Under the pieces are notes generated by a model, which saw only the letters and a program-made list of their open reading frames with translations, ran no database searches and was not told the DNA's origin. The translations under genes and the position numbers were made by a program. DNA of 15,015 nt from CAG-791 sp002392385 (GTDB taxonomy: Bacteria; Bacillota; Clostridia; Lachnospirales; Lachnospiraceae), in the NCBI GenBank assembly GCA_946616295.1, contig CAMOIU010000064.1, positions 1-15,015 of the forward strand, written 5' to 3'. Shown piece after piece: positions 14,587-15,015 of this stretch (position 1 is its first letter; every line of letters starts with the position of its first letter).

Positions 14587-15015
14587 TTATTTCTTGAGAA
14601 ACGCGGCCGTCCGCTGTTTCTTGTCTTCGCTGGCGGTGACGGTGATGAAGGCTTCGCTCTCGTATTCAAGGCCGGTGGCCAGATCGGCCTCGCAGGCCAG
14701 GTTGACGGCCTTCTTGGCGGTGATGACGGAGAGACGGGGCTGGGCGGCCAGCTTCGCGGCCAGGGCCATGGCGCGCTCCATGAGCTGGTCGGGTTCGGTG
14801 ACTTCATCGGCCAGACCGTACTGGAGAGCTGTCTGGGCGGAGACAGGGTCGCCGGTGAGGATCATCATCTTGGCGCGGGACTTGCCGATCAGCTTGGGAA
14901 GTCTCTGGGTCCCGCCGGTGCCGGGGATGATGCCCAGGTTGATCTCAGGCAGGCCGAACCTGGCTTTCTGCGAGGCGATGCGGAAATCGCAGGCCAGGCA
15001 CAGCTCGCAGCCGCC
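14587..15015 (-). CDS. Enoyl-CoA hydratase / crotonase family protein (5' end outside the window)
   Basis: Only the C-terminal 142 residues are visible; the frame is open through base 15015. Crotonase-fold enzymes of this type hydrate trans-2-enoyl-CoA to 3-hydroxyacyl-CoA. The visible part starts at the conserved GGCE (Glu at visible position 4) and continues with LACDFRIAS, then FGLPEINLGIIPGTGGTQR (Glu at visible position 24). These two glutamates match the catalytic pair of rat mitochondrial crotonase (Glu144/Glu164). It then has GKSRAKMMILTGDPVSAQ and a typical C-terminal helix ending in AAFLKK. Hydratase activity is thus likely, rather than isomerase only. It converges on the acyl-CoA dehydrogenase operon and supplies the hydratase step otherwise missing there. 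Confidence 0.92.
   Translation of the reverse strand, partial: GGCELCLACDFRIASQKARFGLPEINLGIIPGTGGTQRLPKLIGKSRAKMMILTGDPVSAQTALQYGLADEVTEPDQLMERAMALAAKLAAQPRLSVITAKKAVNLACEADLATGLEYESEAFITVTASEDKKQRTAAFLKK

Noticed and set aside
13248..14807. 519-codon open frame on the - strand across the flavoprotein gene
   Set aside because: It crosses the strong terminator and overlaps the crotonase in the wrong frame; the translation has no recognisable domain.

Overview
The window is GC-rich in its genes and AT-rich in its main regulatory gaps. Strong Shine-Dalgarno sites, a typical Gram-positive FtsH, a membrane-anchored GH3 enzyme with rearranged domains, and butyrate-type acyl-CoA genes together suggest an anaerobic Firmicute, probably a Clostridia/Lachnospiraceae-like gut or rumen bacterium. 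The taxon is inferred from gene content only. Both edges cut genes: a GH3 glycosidase on the left (+) and a crotonase on the right (-). No rRNA, tRNA, CRISPR array, insertion sequence or phage gene was seen.

Left part (2-4799, + strand): the 3' end of a GH3 beta-glucosidase-like gene with a terminator. It is followed by a probable two-gene glycerate operon, a glycerate kinase (glxK/garK family) and a GntP-family permease. The operon has a palindrome-rich promoter region and ends in its own terminator. The likely logic is that the permease imports glycerate or a related sugar acid and the kinase feeds it into glycolysis as phosphoglycerate.

Middle part (4823-8236): an AI-2E/PerM-family membrane protein (-) is divergent from ftsH (+). 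Bidirectional terminators separate both from their convergent neighbours.

Right part (8248-15015): an acyl-CoA/acyl-acid module. A stand-alone adenylate-forming acid ligase (-) is divergent from five + strand genes: acyl-CoA dehydrogenase, FabG-like SDR, 3-hydroxyacyl-CoA dehydrogenase, hotdog thioesterase and a FabK/nitronate monooxygenase-like flavoprotein. A strong bidirectional terminator then separates these from a convergent, incomplete crotonase (enoyl-CoA hydratase). A 330-bp AT-rich divergent control region lies between the ligase and the acyl-CoA dehydrogenase. Together the genes could activate an acid, run reductive or oxidative beta-carbon chemistry with duplicate activities at two steps, and release a free acid. 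No thiolase or electron-transfer flavoprotein is visible, so direction and substrate are open.

The items most worth a second look are this acyl module and its individual anomalies. The adenylation enzyme lacks the amino-acid-binding Asp. The hydroxyacyl-CoA dehydrogenase has a Gly-Arg where the NAD-binding Asp is expected. The SDR has Asp in place of the tetrad Asn. Nothing here proves a wholly new system.
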